Shown: positions 1 to 7,548, numbered from the stretch's first letter. The stretch is 64,000 nucleotides of DNA from Dysgonomonas hofstadii (GCF_014196915.1 NZ_JACIEP010000008.1:124001-188000); one strand, 5' to 3'. Numbers and translations are program-made. The notes: a model not told the origin generated them from the sequence alone.

Positions 1-277
1 GTATTTCAGCCTCATTTATATTCTCAGTTAAGAGAGCCGTAACCACATTTTCTTTTTTTACATTAAAAGAAAATTCAGGCTGAGGAGCACCTCCAAAATA
101 CGAATGGTATTCGGCCATAGATGTAATACGCCGAGGCTTATTTGTTAAATCTAAGCTACCGTTTCCAGCTTTTTCCGTATAACCGATAAAAGCCGGGATT
201 GCAGTAGCAACTTCTACGACTGAACTGGGAAATGCGTTTTTTTCAATCACATATACTCCCGGTGTTTTCATTGCCAT
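1..277 (-). CDS. Contractile injection system tail sheath protein, N-terminal part
   Basis: Partial gene; the reading frame is open to the left edge. It starts at ATG 277 and gives about 92 residues. Residues 5-10 read TPGVYV, followed by a hydrophobic stretch containing AIPAFIGYT, which is the usual N-terminus of sheath proteins of phage-like and extracellular contractile injection systems (Afp/PVC type). Sheath subunits polymerise around the inner tube and contract to drive it through a membrane. The gene lies 20 bp after an unrecognised gene and third after a Pvc16-like gene, so it is in the same operon. Which lineage of the system it belongs to cannot be settled because the remainder of the locus is outside the window. 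Confidence 0.85.
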   Translation of the reverse strand, partial: MAMKTPGVYVIEKNAFPSSVVEVATAIPAFIGYTEKAGNGSLDLTNKPRRITSMAEYHSYFGGAPQPEFSFNVKKENVVTALLTENINEAEI

Positions 278-297
278 AATAAACTATAGGTATTAAA

Positions 298-1026
298 TTA
301 GTAATATACATAACTTGTTATTGCCTTTTTCTGTTTTAGAAGAGCACATGTTTCTGGTTTTGGAAAAAAAATATGATTGCTCAATATTCTTTCTCCACTA
401 TTTTTTTTCTCCCATAAACTAATTTGATATTCATATATTTCCTTCATTGCAATCTTTTCGGTAGTCATACAGATGAAAGCAGAGTCTTCTCCGGGCTGTT
501 CGAATTTTTCGGTAGTAGTGAATATGAGTTTTCTATTGTTTTCACGGAGTTCAATTATGGCATCTCTTTTGGTATACTTAGGTATGAGTATAAATGCCCA
601 ATAAGCTTCTTTGCTTTGGATTTTTATCTGTATTTTTTTTGTTTCTCTTATCAGCTGGTTGGTTATAAGTATATGAAGGTTATATCGGACTATTTGTGAT
701 TTTTCGTTCCGAATCAGCCTCCAGTAATCACCATACAATTCTTCCGTACAACTGAAATAATTGAAGGCGCTATCTAAAGGTTTCAAATTGAACACCAATT
801 GACATCTGTCTTCTCCTAATATAAGGGATGTCCGGTCTGTTTCATTTTCATCAAAGTCTGCCTTAATCAGTATCCATGTTATAGCATCTTGTTTACGCCA
901 TATTACACCTGCTTTTTTCAACAACAAATACGTTTCGAAAGACGGCATTAGTTCTATACCACATTTTCGTTGATGCTCAAAAAAAACATGGTCGACCTGT
1001 ACCGTTATCCAATTTTTATATTGCAT
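298..1026 (-). CDS. Unrecognised protein in the contractile injection system operon (242 aa)
   Basis: No family was recognised. It is predicted to be a soluble protein without signal peptide or membrane helix, rich in beta-prone and aromatic residues, with a C-terminus ending in tyrosines. It begins MQYKNWITVQVDHVFF. It sits 14 bp after the Pvc16-like gene and 20 bp before the sheath gene, so it is co-transcribed with structural genes of the injection particle. From position alone it may be a structural, assembly or cap-associated component; this is inference. Confidence 0.6.
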   Translation of the reverse strand: MQYKNWITVQVDHVFFEHQRKCGIELMPSFETYLLLKKAGVIWRKQDAITWILIKADFDENETDRTSLILGEDRCQLVFNLKPLDSAFNYFSCTEELYGDYWRLIRNEKSQIVRYNLHILITNQLIRETKKIQIKIQSKEAYWAFILIPKYTKRDAIIELRENNRKLIFTTTEKFEQPGEDSAFICMTTEKIAMKEIYEYQISLWEKKNSGERILSNHIFFPKPETCALLKQKKAITSYVYY

Positions 1027-1040
1027 AGCTTCACTAAGTT

Positions 1041-1589
1041 TTAACCATCGATTTTTAACTCTTCATTGCCTATAGCTACAGACATATCTGATATTTCCTG
1101 TTCGTTTACAGTCAAGGCTCTCAATTTACATACTATTGAGGGGTGATATGTCCCCCCACAAATACTCCAGATATTAGATAATTCGTGAAATGAAAGATTA
1201 ACCGGTTCAATAGACAATGTTGTTCCCGATTCTTGCAAGGTCAACATATGGTTTTTCTGAACGAAAGATAAAACACCGGATAGTATCTGAATCCCATCTT
1301 CATATTGTTTACCCTGAAAAATAGCGGCAAAGAGTATATAAATGTTGAGTTGCCAACTTGGAGCGCTTTGCCTGAATTGCCTACTGTCAACCTGTTTCCG
1401 GTTAAAACTAATCCCTGTTACTGTTTCCCGCTCAAGATTAATCATCGAAATTCCAATCCTATTAGCCGGAAATGTATTATCCGATTCTTTAGGTGAAGTC
1501 AGAAATGCGATGTCGTTTGTCAGTTTGAAACGGAGCCTCAGATAATCGTTGAGTAACCGAGTGATATATATCAGTGATTTGTGTAACAT
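1041..1589 (-). CDS. Pvc16/DUF4255-like cap (tail terminator) protein
   Basis: 182 aa, first visible gene of the injection-system operon. It has the DUF4255 pattern: an N-terminal helix (LIYITRLLNDYLRLRF), a central GISMINLERE strand, and a middle helix region LNIYILFAAIFQ followed by a segment ending in LSFVQKN. Members of this family (Afp16/Pvc16) terminate the inner tube and sheath and set particle length. Its position directly upstream of the sheath gene agrees with this. No clear TAnnTTTG box was seen in the 65 bp upstream, so the promoter is not identified. Confident at family level, less so on exact role. Confidence 0.75.
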   Translation of the reverse strand: MLHKSLIYITRLLNDYLRLRFKLTNDIAFLTSPKESDNTFPANRIGISMINLERETVTGISFNRKQVDSRQFRQSAPSWQLNIYILFAAIFQGKQYEDGIQILSGVLSFVQKNHMLTLQESGTTLSIEPVNLSFHELSNIWSICGGTYHPSIVCKLRALTVNEQEISDMSVAIGNEELKIDG

Positions 1590-1652
1590 ATTTCTAACTT
1601 GTTTCTGTTTCCTTCTCTATTGTATATGGTAAATATTGACCAGAATTAAAAT

Positions 1653-1673
1653 AGCAGGGTCATGTACCCTGCT
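1653..1673 (-). terminator. Hairpin terminator after the fimbrillin-like gene
   Basis: AGCAGGGT (1653-1660) pairs perfectly with ACCCTGCT (1666-1673) around a 5-base loop. On the minus strand it is followed by a T-rich stretch. It separates the fimbrillin-like gene from the injection-system operon downstream, so these are probably two transcription units. Confidence 0.7.
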
Positions 1674-1688
1674 ACCAAAGCTATACAT

Positions 1689-3323
1689 CTAAAAATTACG
1701 TATCCAACGGATATTACCATCGTATGTTTTATCGTCCGCAGAACCACTACCATTCGCAAAAGTAAAACTATAATTTCTTTTATCTGATATTTCCGATGAA
1801 GATAAATACCAGTCTCCATTGCTACTGAAGGCATCTCCGTTTTTTGTTGTCAGTTTTGTATTGAATGCTTGGCGAGCATTTATGCACTCTGCCGAATCAT
1901 AACCAGGCATATAACCTACCCAGTTCATAATACTCTCATAAACTCTGCCGTTGTACCCTGCATAAAGTGCGTTTAATTCATTCCGGGCGGGCAGATACCA
2001 AACTCCGTTTTCATTACCACCGTTTACTAAAGTATATATATGGAAGAATGCCGGATAATCAATATTAAAAGTAGGGCTTTCCCTATATTTAAGGATAAGG
2101 TTCCTGGTAGCAGCTGCTCCGTCTGTCAGGCTGCGGATGCCTGTTACACCGGCAGCTTGCTCATCATTTTCAAGGCCCCATTTTGAAATATAGGTTTCTC
2201 CTAATCCCACTACTTTGCCTCGAGTGCCAAAGCGGCCCGGCTTTAACCAGAATACAATACCTTCGGGGTTGGCATTGTCAGGCCAGTAATCGCCCACGGC
2301 GTAGGATGTCCCTGTTATTGCGTTAAGATCGCCACTGCCTACTTCTAGCTGGAAATAATAACTTTTGCCCTGCTCCATACCATTGGAAAGAAAATTGAGC
2401 GAAGTACCGATATTATATGTTTTAGTAACAAGATAGTTATTTGTCCCGTCCATAAAGGATAGTTCAATAATTAAGTCATCTGAACTTTCAAACGCATCTG
2501 TAGCTGTGGGTAATACAGCCATATAACCTTCACACTGGTTTTTTCCGTCTTTAGTTGAAAAATTTTGGGCATCACCTGTTAATTGTAAAGTCAAGCCCGG
2601 AACATTCGAAAGATTATCAACCGTGAGCAAAGCAGCATCAATATCAGCCAATTTGGCTTGAGTTGCGAACACTGCTTTGCCCGAGTTTAACTTTACATTA
2701 ATATTTGCCAGTTTCAAATTATTGTCGCCCGAGTTATTCCAAACGGCAAAGCGGATCACCGAAGCCAGATGCTTGTAAGTGAGAGCTATAGGGCTGTTGC
2801 CGCCCACCGTTACGCTGCTTGCAGCTTTCATCAGCATATACGCCCCCAGATGCTCGGAGTTGGCCTGCGTTTGCATTTGATAAGCAGGCATGTTTACCGT
2901 CATAAAATCTATATAGTTAGTTCTTGTTTCCCATGCCGCAGTAGGGAAGAGGCCATAGGCAGTGTATTCGCCGTTGTCGATAATATCAGCTTGGACAACA
3001 TTGAATGCGGCGCTGCTGCTTTGTACGCCTGCCGCTACATCAGCGCTATATTCAACTTTTTTATACTGAGTTTGATGGGTCATAGAACCATTTACGAAAA
3101 AGACAGTAGTGGCATCTCCGTTTGTCCAGTAAAACTTTTCACCGAATGTATAGTCATTATCCTCTATCACACCTGATTTTGTAGTCACATCATTTTGTTC
3201 TACTGTGGCAATCAATTGTGGTGCAAAGTTTTTATCATCAGGTTGCTCTGTTATTATTTCATTGTTACTGCACGCGCCAAAGAAAATAATACCTATTGAT
3301 AAAAATAAATACAGTTTTTTCAT
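1689..3323 (-). CDS. Fimbrillin-like lipoprotein with DUF1566-type C-terminus
   Basis: 544 aa from the preferred start at 3323; an upstream in-frame ATG adds 13 residues before a good signal peptide and would overlap the preceding small gene. The N-terminus MKKLYLFLSIGIIFFGAC ends in a lipobox, so it is a predicted surface lipoprotein. The first two thirds resemble the fimbrillin (FimA/Mfa/FimB) family: tKsG near the mature start, a long beta-rich body and a conserved YKHLASVIRFAV segment. The last ~190 residues resemble DUF1566/FISUMP-like domains (WYLPARNELNALYAG, then WYLSSSE). The gene follows a 50-aa peptide gene and an AraC-type regulator. It may be a fimbrial tip or accessory subunit; the C-terminal domain's function is unknown. 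Confidence 0.75.
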   Translation of the reverse strand: MKKLYLFLSIGIIFFGACSNNEIITEQPDDKNFAPQLIATVEQNDVTTKSGVIEDNDYTFGEKFYWTNGDATTVFFVNGSMTHQTQYKKVEYSADVAAGVQSSSAAFNVVQADIIDNGEYTAYGLFPTAAWETRTNYIDFMTVNMPAYQMQTQANSEHLGAYMLMKAASSVTVGGNSPIALTYKHLASVIRFAVWNNSGDNNLKLANINVKLNSGKAVFATQAKLADIDAALLTVDNLSNVPGLTLQLTGDAQNFSTKDGKNQCEGYMAVLPTATDAFESSDDLIIELSFMDGTNNYLVTKTYNIGTSLNFLSNGMEQGKSYYFQLEVGSGDLNAITGTSYAVGDYWPDNANPEGIVFWLKPGRFGTRGKVVGLGETYISKWGLENDEQAAGVTGIRSLTDGAAATRNLILKYRESPTFNIDYPAFFHIYTLVNGGNENGVWYLPARNELNALYAGYNGRVYESIMNWVGYMPGYDSAECINARQAFNTKLTTKNGDAFSSNGDWYLSSSEISDKRNYSFTFANGSGSADDKTYDGNIRWIRNF

Positions 3324-3352
3324 ATCAATTATTGTTTTGTATTTATTTTTAT

Positions 3353-3505
3353 TTAACTCCAAGGTCTTCCTCCACCAGGATTATAATCTCCTCCACTTCC
3401 GCAAAGAATACCTTCTGTTTCCATTTCGATAATCTCAATAGCAGGTTTTTCGTAAACTTCTTTTACTTCTTTTTGCTTTTCAATTTGCTCTTCGATTGTT
3501 TTCAT
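3353..3505 (-). CDS. Short Gly-rich peptide gene (50 aa)
   Basis: The ORF runs from ATG 3505 to TAA 3353. The first half is charged (MKTIEEQIEKQKEVKEVYEK); then comes PAIEIIEMETEGILCGSGG and a Gly-rich tail ending GGGRPWS. Short Bacteroidetes peptides with a 'YekPaieiiemEtEgi...SGG' pattern are often found beside fimbrillin-type genes; this is recalled, not searched. A TAnnTTTG promoter lies about 40 bp upstream and the fimbrillin-like gene starts 29 bp downstream, so the two probably share a transcript. Its function is unknown. It may be a precursor peptide or a cytoplasmic regulator; it has no signal peptide. Confidence 0.65.
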   Translation of the reverse strand: MKTIEEQIEKQKEVKEVYEKPAIEIIEMETEGILCGSGGDYNPGGGRPWS

Positions 3506-3542
3506 TTAGTAATTGATTTTATTTGTTGAAAATTGATTTTAA

Positions 3543-3550
3543 CAAATATA
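3543..3550 (-). promoter_or_regulatory. -7 box of the small-peptide/fimbrillin operon
   Basis: On the minus strand this reads TATATTTG, matching the Bacteroidetes primary-sigma -7 consensus TAnnTTTG. It lies 38 bp upstream of the 50-aa peptide gene. Confidence 0.6.
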
Positions 3551-3573
3551 TACCAAAACCGTTTTCAGTATTT

Positions 3574-3608
3574 GACAAATCATACAATTATGTATTTTAC
3601 GATTTGTT
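3574..3608. promoter_or_regulatory. Candidate operator: inverted pair of 15-bp sites
   Basis: GACAAATCATACAAT (3574-3588, plus) and AACAAATCGTAAAAT (3594-3608, read on minus) match at 12 of 15 positions and face each other across 5 bp. They lie just upstream of the promoter of the peptide/fimbrillin operon and beside the AraC-type regulator gene, which is the obvious candidate to bind them. Confidence 0.45.
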
Positions 3609-3662
3609 AAACACGCAAATAGACTCATCTGATGTTGTTTACGGAATATAAAAGAAGAGTTT

Positions 3663-4757
3663 TTAGTTTTCTTTTTTCCACTCAATGGGAGAGAAACCTG
3701 TAATTTTCTTAAATTGACGGCTAAAAGAACTGTGGTCGGCATAACCTAATTGGGTAGCAATATCGGCTATGGGAAAATTAGTTGTGTCTTTTAATAGTTT
3801 TTTTGCATCTTCAATACGTAATGTGTTAACCCATGCATTAAAATTCATCTGCATATTATTGTTGATATAAGCCGACAGGTAAGTCCGATTCGTATTTAGC
3901 GTGTTAGCTAAACTAACTATAGTAATATTAGACTCAGTGTAAGCTTTGGATTCGACCCATTGTCTGATTAATTGAGACAGGTTATTTTGTGTTTTGTCCC
4001 CGTTAGAGTCAGTAACAGTCTCTTCTCTCAGTATTGTTACTTTGTTAAATATATAAGGATAATTAATATATTTAACCAGAAAACAGGTATAAAAAGTGCC
4101 ACATAATATCGCCACTACCAAATCGAAAACCGGATTAGGAAAAATAATAAGAGCCAAGGCTAAAATGCCGATGCCTAATGCAGAAAAAAAGACAATAGCT
4201 ACCCAATTGAGATGCTTTGCCTCATCGCCCGAGAAGTAGTTGTCGGCAGCAGAATGGTATTGTTTATATTCCTTTACGAAAGTGTGTGTATAAAAAATTA
4301 ATTGATACAAATAAAATGTAAGAAATGAATAGAATACGACTTTCTGAAAATAAGAGGCTGGCAGAAATAAGAAGAAGAAAGATAATATGCTAAAGGTCGA
4401 AATAGGTATTAATTGGCAGGTTAACCATCGTTTGGTAAAAAATGACGGATTGATTAATATAATAAGTGTATATGTAAATAGGAATGACTGAAAAGAACCT
4501 ATTGTCAATGTTATAGCTGCAACTATAAACATATCGGACTCTGATGCATTCGGTCCGTTCATTATGGCATTTATTCCACTAAGTACTCCGAAAATAAGGT
4601 ACGCATAAGCCATGGTTTTGCGTGATGCCCGATAATTATCCAACTCCGGAGTTGAAGGAATTGCTATGAGCAGCATCAGTAATGTCGAAAAGATAAGAAT
4701 CAGTGGTATTGCTGCATTTACAATGTAAAATATGGTTCCAAAATCCAACATGCTCAA
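3663..4757 (-). CDS. Membrane-anchored AraC-family regulator
   Basis: 364 aa. The first ~235 residues contain about seven hydrophobic segments (for example FYIVNAAIPLILIFSTLLML). The last ~90 residues form a double helix-turn-helix AraC domain, with VSLANTLNTNRTYLSAYIN and IADIATQLGYADHSSFSRQF as the recognition parts. Such seven-helix sensors fused to AraC domains are common in Bacteroidales. It is oriented towards the peptide and fimbrillin-like genes, with a candidate inverted operator pair between them, so it probably controls that operon. The sensed signal is unknown. Confidence 0.85.
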   Translation of the reverse strand: MSMLDFGTIFYIVNAAIPLILIFSTLLMLLIAIPSTPELDNYRASRKTMAYAYLIFGVLSGINAIMNGPNASESDMFIVAAITLTIGSFQSFLFTYTLIILINPSFFTKRWLTCQLIPISTFSILSFFFLFLPASYFQKVVFYSFLTFYLYQLIFYTHTFVKEYKQYHSAADNYFSGDEAKHLNWVAIVFFSALGIGILALALIIFPNPVFDLVVAILCGTFYTCFLVKYINYPYIFNKVTILREETVTDSNGDKTQNNLSQLIRQWVESKAYTESNITIVSLANTLNTNRTYLSAYINNNMQMNFNAWVNTLRIEDAKKLLKDTTNFPIADIATQLGYADHSSFSRQFKKITGFSPIEWKKEN

Positions 4758-4771
4758 TGTTTATTAGGGTG

Positions 4772-4779
4772 CAAATCTA
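4772..4779 (-). promoter_or_regulatory. -7 box of the AraC-type regulator gene
   Basis: Minus-strand TAGATTTG fits TAnnTTTG and lies 15 bp upstream of the regulator's start codon, so the leader is very short. Confidence 0.5.
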
Positions 4780-4955
4780 ATATTAAAAATTTGCAATTTT
4801 AACATGATGGGGAATTTTAATCAGATAGGTTCGAGATTAGGAATTATTCCTTATATTTGTGAATGGCTATTCGGCTTATGTAAAACTGTGCAAACACCAG
4901 TCCAAAAAACCGTTTCCAACTCGTTACCTCACTAAAAACCACTCTTTGTAACTGA

Positions 4956-5228
4956 TTGATAAAGAGTTCATGTTTTCAAGAAAACTGCTCTCTGAAAGAA
5001 ATTGCCGATTTGTGCCGTATAAAGAAGCAGCTCACGATACATTGCGGACGCCACACTTATGCGACTTCTGTCTATTTGGACAATGGGGTCAGTATCGAAA
5101 ATGTGGCCAAAATGCTGGGACATTCAGATACCAAAATGACTCGCCACTATGCTCGTGTACTTGATAAGAGTATTTTGAAAGATATGCGTAAAGTGAATGA
5201 ACGGTATAAGAATGACCAGTTTGAATAA
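4956..5228 (+). pseudogene. Tyrosine recombinase (integrase) C-terminal remnant
   Basis: About 90 codons match the end of a Bacteroidetes tyrosine integrase: the segment LKEIADLC, the HxxR box in HCGRHTYATS, the LGHSD box and the catalytic tyrosine in TRHYARV. The N-terminal and core domains with the first catalytic arginine are absent; the sequence before residue ~13 does not resemble an integrase. It can be read as a decayed integrase tail. It marks the left edge of the segment holding the NAD/ADP-ribose genes. Confidence 0.8.
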
Positions 5229-5344
5229 TAGACCATAATGAATCTAAATTAAATAAACTTATTAAATTTAGATGATGAAATCAAATTTGGGCTATGATTG
5301 CAGTGGCTGTAATTAGGCTACTAATCGATTAAATTTTAAAACAT

Positions 5345-5378
5345 GAGACTATCCCCTTTACAGGATAGTCTCTTTTTT
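5345..5378 (+). terminator. Rho-independent terminator
   Basis: GAGACTATCC (5345-5354) pairs perfectly with GGATAGTCTC (5363-5372), followed by a T run. It lies between the integrase remnant and the SPFH operon and would insulate the operon from read-through. The rest of 5229-5344 holds only a weak ATCTAAATT/AATTTAGAT inverted repeat (5242-5273). Confidence 0.85.
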
Positions 5379-5458
5379 GTTAGAAGGCCTATAAATAAAT
5401 GATAACAAATATTGTATTAGTATATATTATTTAGAGTTATTATAAATTAATTGTAATA

Positions 5459-5473
5459 ACGTATTTCTTACGT
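5459..5473. promoter_or_regulatory. Distal operator of the SPFH operon
   Basis: A perfect palindrome ACGTA-TTTCT-TACGT. It lies upstream of the -35-like region. Its centre is 56 bp from that of the proximal palindrome at 5515-5529. The same pair recurs in front of the NrtR-like gene (11812-11826 and 11868-11882). Confidence 0.75.
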
Positions 5474-5503
5474 TAATTTGCTTGCACATGAATTTATTTG
5501 ATA

Positions 5504-5511
5504 TAACTTTG
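5504..5511 (+). promoter_or_regulatory. -7 box of the SPFH operon
   Basis: TAACTTTG fits TAnnTTTG, with a TTG at 5482-5484 giving a 19-bp spacer. It lies between the two palindromes, and the proximal one begins 3 bp after it. A protein bound there would block initiation. Confidence 0.65.
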
Positions 5512-5514
5512 TTT

Positions 5515-5529
5515 ACGTAAATAATACGT
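5515..5529. promoter_or_regulatory. Proximal operator of the SPFH operon
   Basis: A perfect palindrome ACGTA-AATAA-TACGT, 3 bp downstream of the -7 box. With the upstream bases it forms a 23-bp block (5507-5529) that matches the block before the NrtR-like gene (11812-11834, minus) at 21 of 23 positions. Confidence 0.8.
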
Positions 5530-5569
5530 TATTTAAGTTATATAGTAACAACAACTAAATTTTACAGTT

Positions 5570-6592
5570 ATGCTTGGAATCAATCACAGCAAATTCGACT
5601 CGATGACCCATGTATTTTATTACAAAAATGGGATTTTAAAGAAAGAAGGACGCGGATTATCATTCTTCTATTTTGCACCAAACAGTGCAATTGTAGCTAT
5701 CCCTATGGGTAGTAATGATTTACCATTCATTTTTCAGGAATCGACTAACGACTATCAAAAAGTTACGATACAAGGTCAGATAAGCTACAAAATAAGCAAT
5801 CCTAAAATGTTGGCGGACGTATTGGATTTTACTGTAACTGATACAGAAACATATAAAAAGAATGATATTGAAAAGCTCAATCAGCGGATCATCAATGAAG
5901 CTCAGACTTCAACATCTTCTTTTATACACAATATCGGGTTGAAAGAAGCAATCCGTTCAGCCAAAGAAATGGAGCATCGTATTCTGGAAGGACTAAAATC
6001 TTCCGATGCCATTAATATGCTGGGAATAGAAATATTAGGTGCGAATGTCTTAGCTGTTCAGGCAACCCCTGAAATGTCAAAGGCTTTAGAGACAGAGACC
6101 CGTGAACGCTTGCAGCAGGAGGCGGATCAAGCGATATATGAAAGACGGAACTTTGCGGTGGAGCAGGAGCGTAAGATTAAAGAATCAGAATTGAATACCG
6201 AAATTGCCGTGGAAGAAAAACAAAAGCAGATTGATGAAAAGCGGATGGAGTCGGAAGTGCAGCGGATGGAAAACAATCGTAAACTACGAGAAATGAACAT
6301 CGAGGCTGATATTGTAGTCGAAAATCAGCGCAAGATATTTATTGAGCAAAAAACAGAGAACGACAAAAAAGAAGCCGAGGTGCAGGGATTTCAGATTGAA
6401 GCAATGCTGAAACCATACAAGGAAATGGACTGGAGATCGTTAACTGCTCTGGCCGGACATTCTGACGCTCGTAACAATATTGCCCTTGCATTTCGCGAAT
6501 TAGCACAAAATGCAGAGAAGATTGGTAACCTGAATATCAGTCCCGATTTGCTGGATTCTATTCTTAATAATGAAAGACCTGAGAAAAAATGA
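5570..6592 (+). CDS. SPFH/Band-7 domain protein without membrane anchor
   Basis: 340 aa. Residues ~10-175 resemble an SPFH (stomatin/prohibitin/flotillin) domain and ~175-275 are a highly charged coiled coil rich in E, K, Q and R. It ends in a short helical tail. SPFH proteins assemble into large oligomeric rings or cages, normally on membranes. Here no N-terminal transmembrane helix or signal peptide is visible, so it may be a soluble scaffold or attach by another means. Its stop overlaps the next start (ATGA at 6589-6592), implying coupling to the NAD-kinase-like gene. Two palindromes flank its promoter. Confidence 0.8.
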   Translation: MLGINHSKFDSMTHVFYYKNGILKKEGRGLSFFYFAPNSAIVAIPMGSNDLPFIFQESTNDYQKVTIQGQISYKISNPKMLADVLDFTVTDTETYKKNDIEKLNQRIINEAQTSTSSFIHNIGLKEAIRSAKEMEHRILEGLKSSDAINMLGIEILGANVLAVQATPEMSKALETETRERLQQEADQAIYERRNFAVEQERKIKESELNTEIAVEEKQKQIDEKRMESEVQRMENNRKLREMNIEADIVVENQRKIFIEQKTENDKKEAEVQGFQIEAMLKPYKEMDWRSLTALAGHSDARNNIALAFRELAQNAEKIGNLNISPDLLDSILNNERPEKK

Positions 6593-7509
6593 ATATAGAA
6601 TATGCAATCATAGTAAAGAATAAGACAAGGCTTGAGACTCTGGTTGAGCGCTTCAATACAAAGTCTCAGGCCAAGTTCTATATCGAACGGCTTGGCGGTG
6701 ACTTTCACGACTATGAAATGGAAGATGATATTTTCCATGACTCTCTGAATTCGCTGCAGTCTCAGTTATCGAAGGTGATAAAACACAAGATTGTAGACCG
6801 AACCTATCTTCCATCTTATCTGTTCTCTGATAAAAATATGATTGTTGTAATCGGACAAGATGGTCTGGTAGCCAATACTGCAAAATATTCGCACGCGAGA
6901 CCAATCGTAGCTGTAAATCCTGACAAACAACGTTATGATGGCATTCTTCTTCCTTTCGACACTACGAATTTTATCGATGGAGTTGAAAACGTCTTATCTG
7001 ATAATTATCAATCCTTAAAAGTCAATTTTGCCGAAGCTCATCTAAATGACGGTCAACGTCTATTAGCTTTTAACGACCTTTTTATAGGAGCATCATCCCA
7101 TATTTCTGCCAGATACAAATTGTCTTTTAATGAAAGTACAGAAGAACAGTCCTCCAGCGGGATAATTGTATCCACTCAGGCCGGCTCTACCGGATGGCTA
7201 AGCTCCGTATTCAACATGGCTTATGGAGTTACAGGTTTATTTGAAAAGAATATCAAGCCGAGACAACCTAAATTAAAAGAAAATCAACTCCTATTTGCTG
7301 TTCGTGAGCCTTTTAAGAGCATCCGTACACATGCTGATATTTCGGTAGGACTAATAAATAACCAAAAACATCTTCGCATAGAATCCCTGATGCCCACAGG
7401 AGGAATTATATTCAGCGATGGGATAGAATCGGATTTTCTACAATTTAACAGCGGGACTATTGCAACTATAGGAATTGCCAAGGAAACAGCTAATCTGGTA
7501 AAAATATAA
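6589..7509 (+). CDS. NAD-kinase-like protein
   Basis: 306 aa. The second half follows the NAD kinase fold: VVIGQDG (GQDG at residues 89-92 instead of GGDG, keeping the catalytic-type Asp), NDLFIG at 162-167 in place of the NE motif, and SSGIIVSTQAGSTGW (189-203) matching the DGLIVSTPTGSTAY-type box. NAD kinases phosphorylate NAD to NADP. With GGDG and the NE motif altered, activity could be conserved, shifted to another dinucleotide, or lost to leave a sensor. It is unlikely to be the housekeeping enzyme given its accessory operon. It overlaps the SPFH gene by 4 bp. Confidence 0.75.
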   Translation: MNIEYAIIVKNKTRLETLVERFNTKSQAKFYIERLGGDFHDYEMEDDIFHDSLNSLQSQLSKVIKHKIVDRTYLPSYLFSDKNMIVVIGQDGLVANTAKYSHARPIVAVNPDKQRYDGILLPFDTTNFIDGVENVLSDNYQSLKVNFAEAHLNDGQRLLAFNDLFIGASSHISARYKLSFNESTEEQSSSGIIVSTQAGSTGWLSSVFNMAYGVTGLFEKNIKPRQPKLKENQLLFAVREPFKSIRTHADISVGLINNQKHLRIESLMPTGGIIFSDGIESDFLQFNSGTIATIGIAKETANLVKI

Positions 7510-7522
7510 CACAAAATCAGTA

Positions 7523-7548
7523 CATTCGCATAAAATAATTTGCGAATG
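7523..7548 (+). promoter_or_regulatory. Hairpin covering the start codon of the methyltransferase-fusion gene
   Basis: CATTCGCA (7523-7530) and TGCGAATG (7541-7548) are perfect complements around a 10-base A/T loop. The last ATG of the right arm is the preferred start codon of the next gene. The structure would sequester the initiation site in mRNA, suggesting translational control or dosing of this large protein relative to the two upstream ones. Confidence 0.5.

Noticed and set aside
4956-5228. Intact small integrase
   Set aside because: Only the last part of the catalytic domain is present; the first arginine box and DNA-binding domains are missing.
5242-5273. ATCTAAATT/AATTTAGAT hairpin as terminator
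   Set aside because: All A/T stem with no T run; the real terminator is at 5345-5378.
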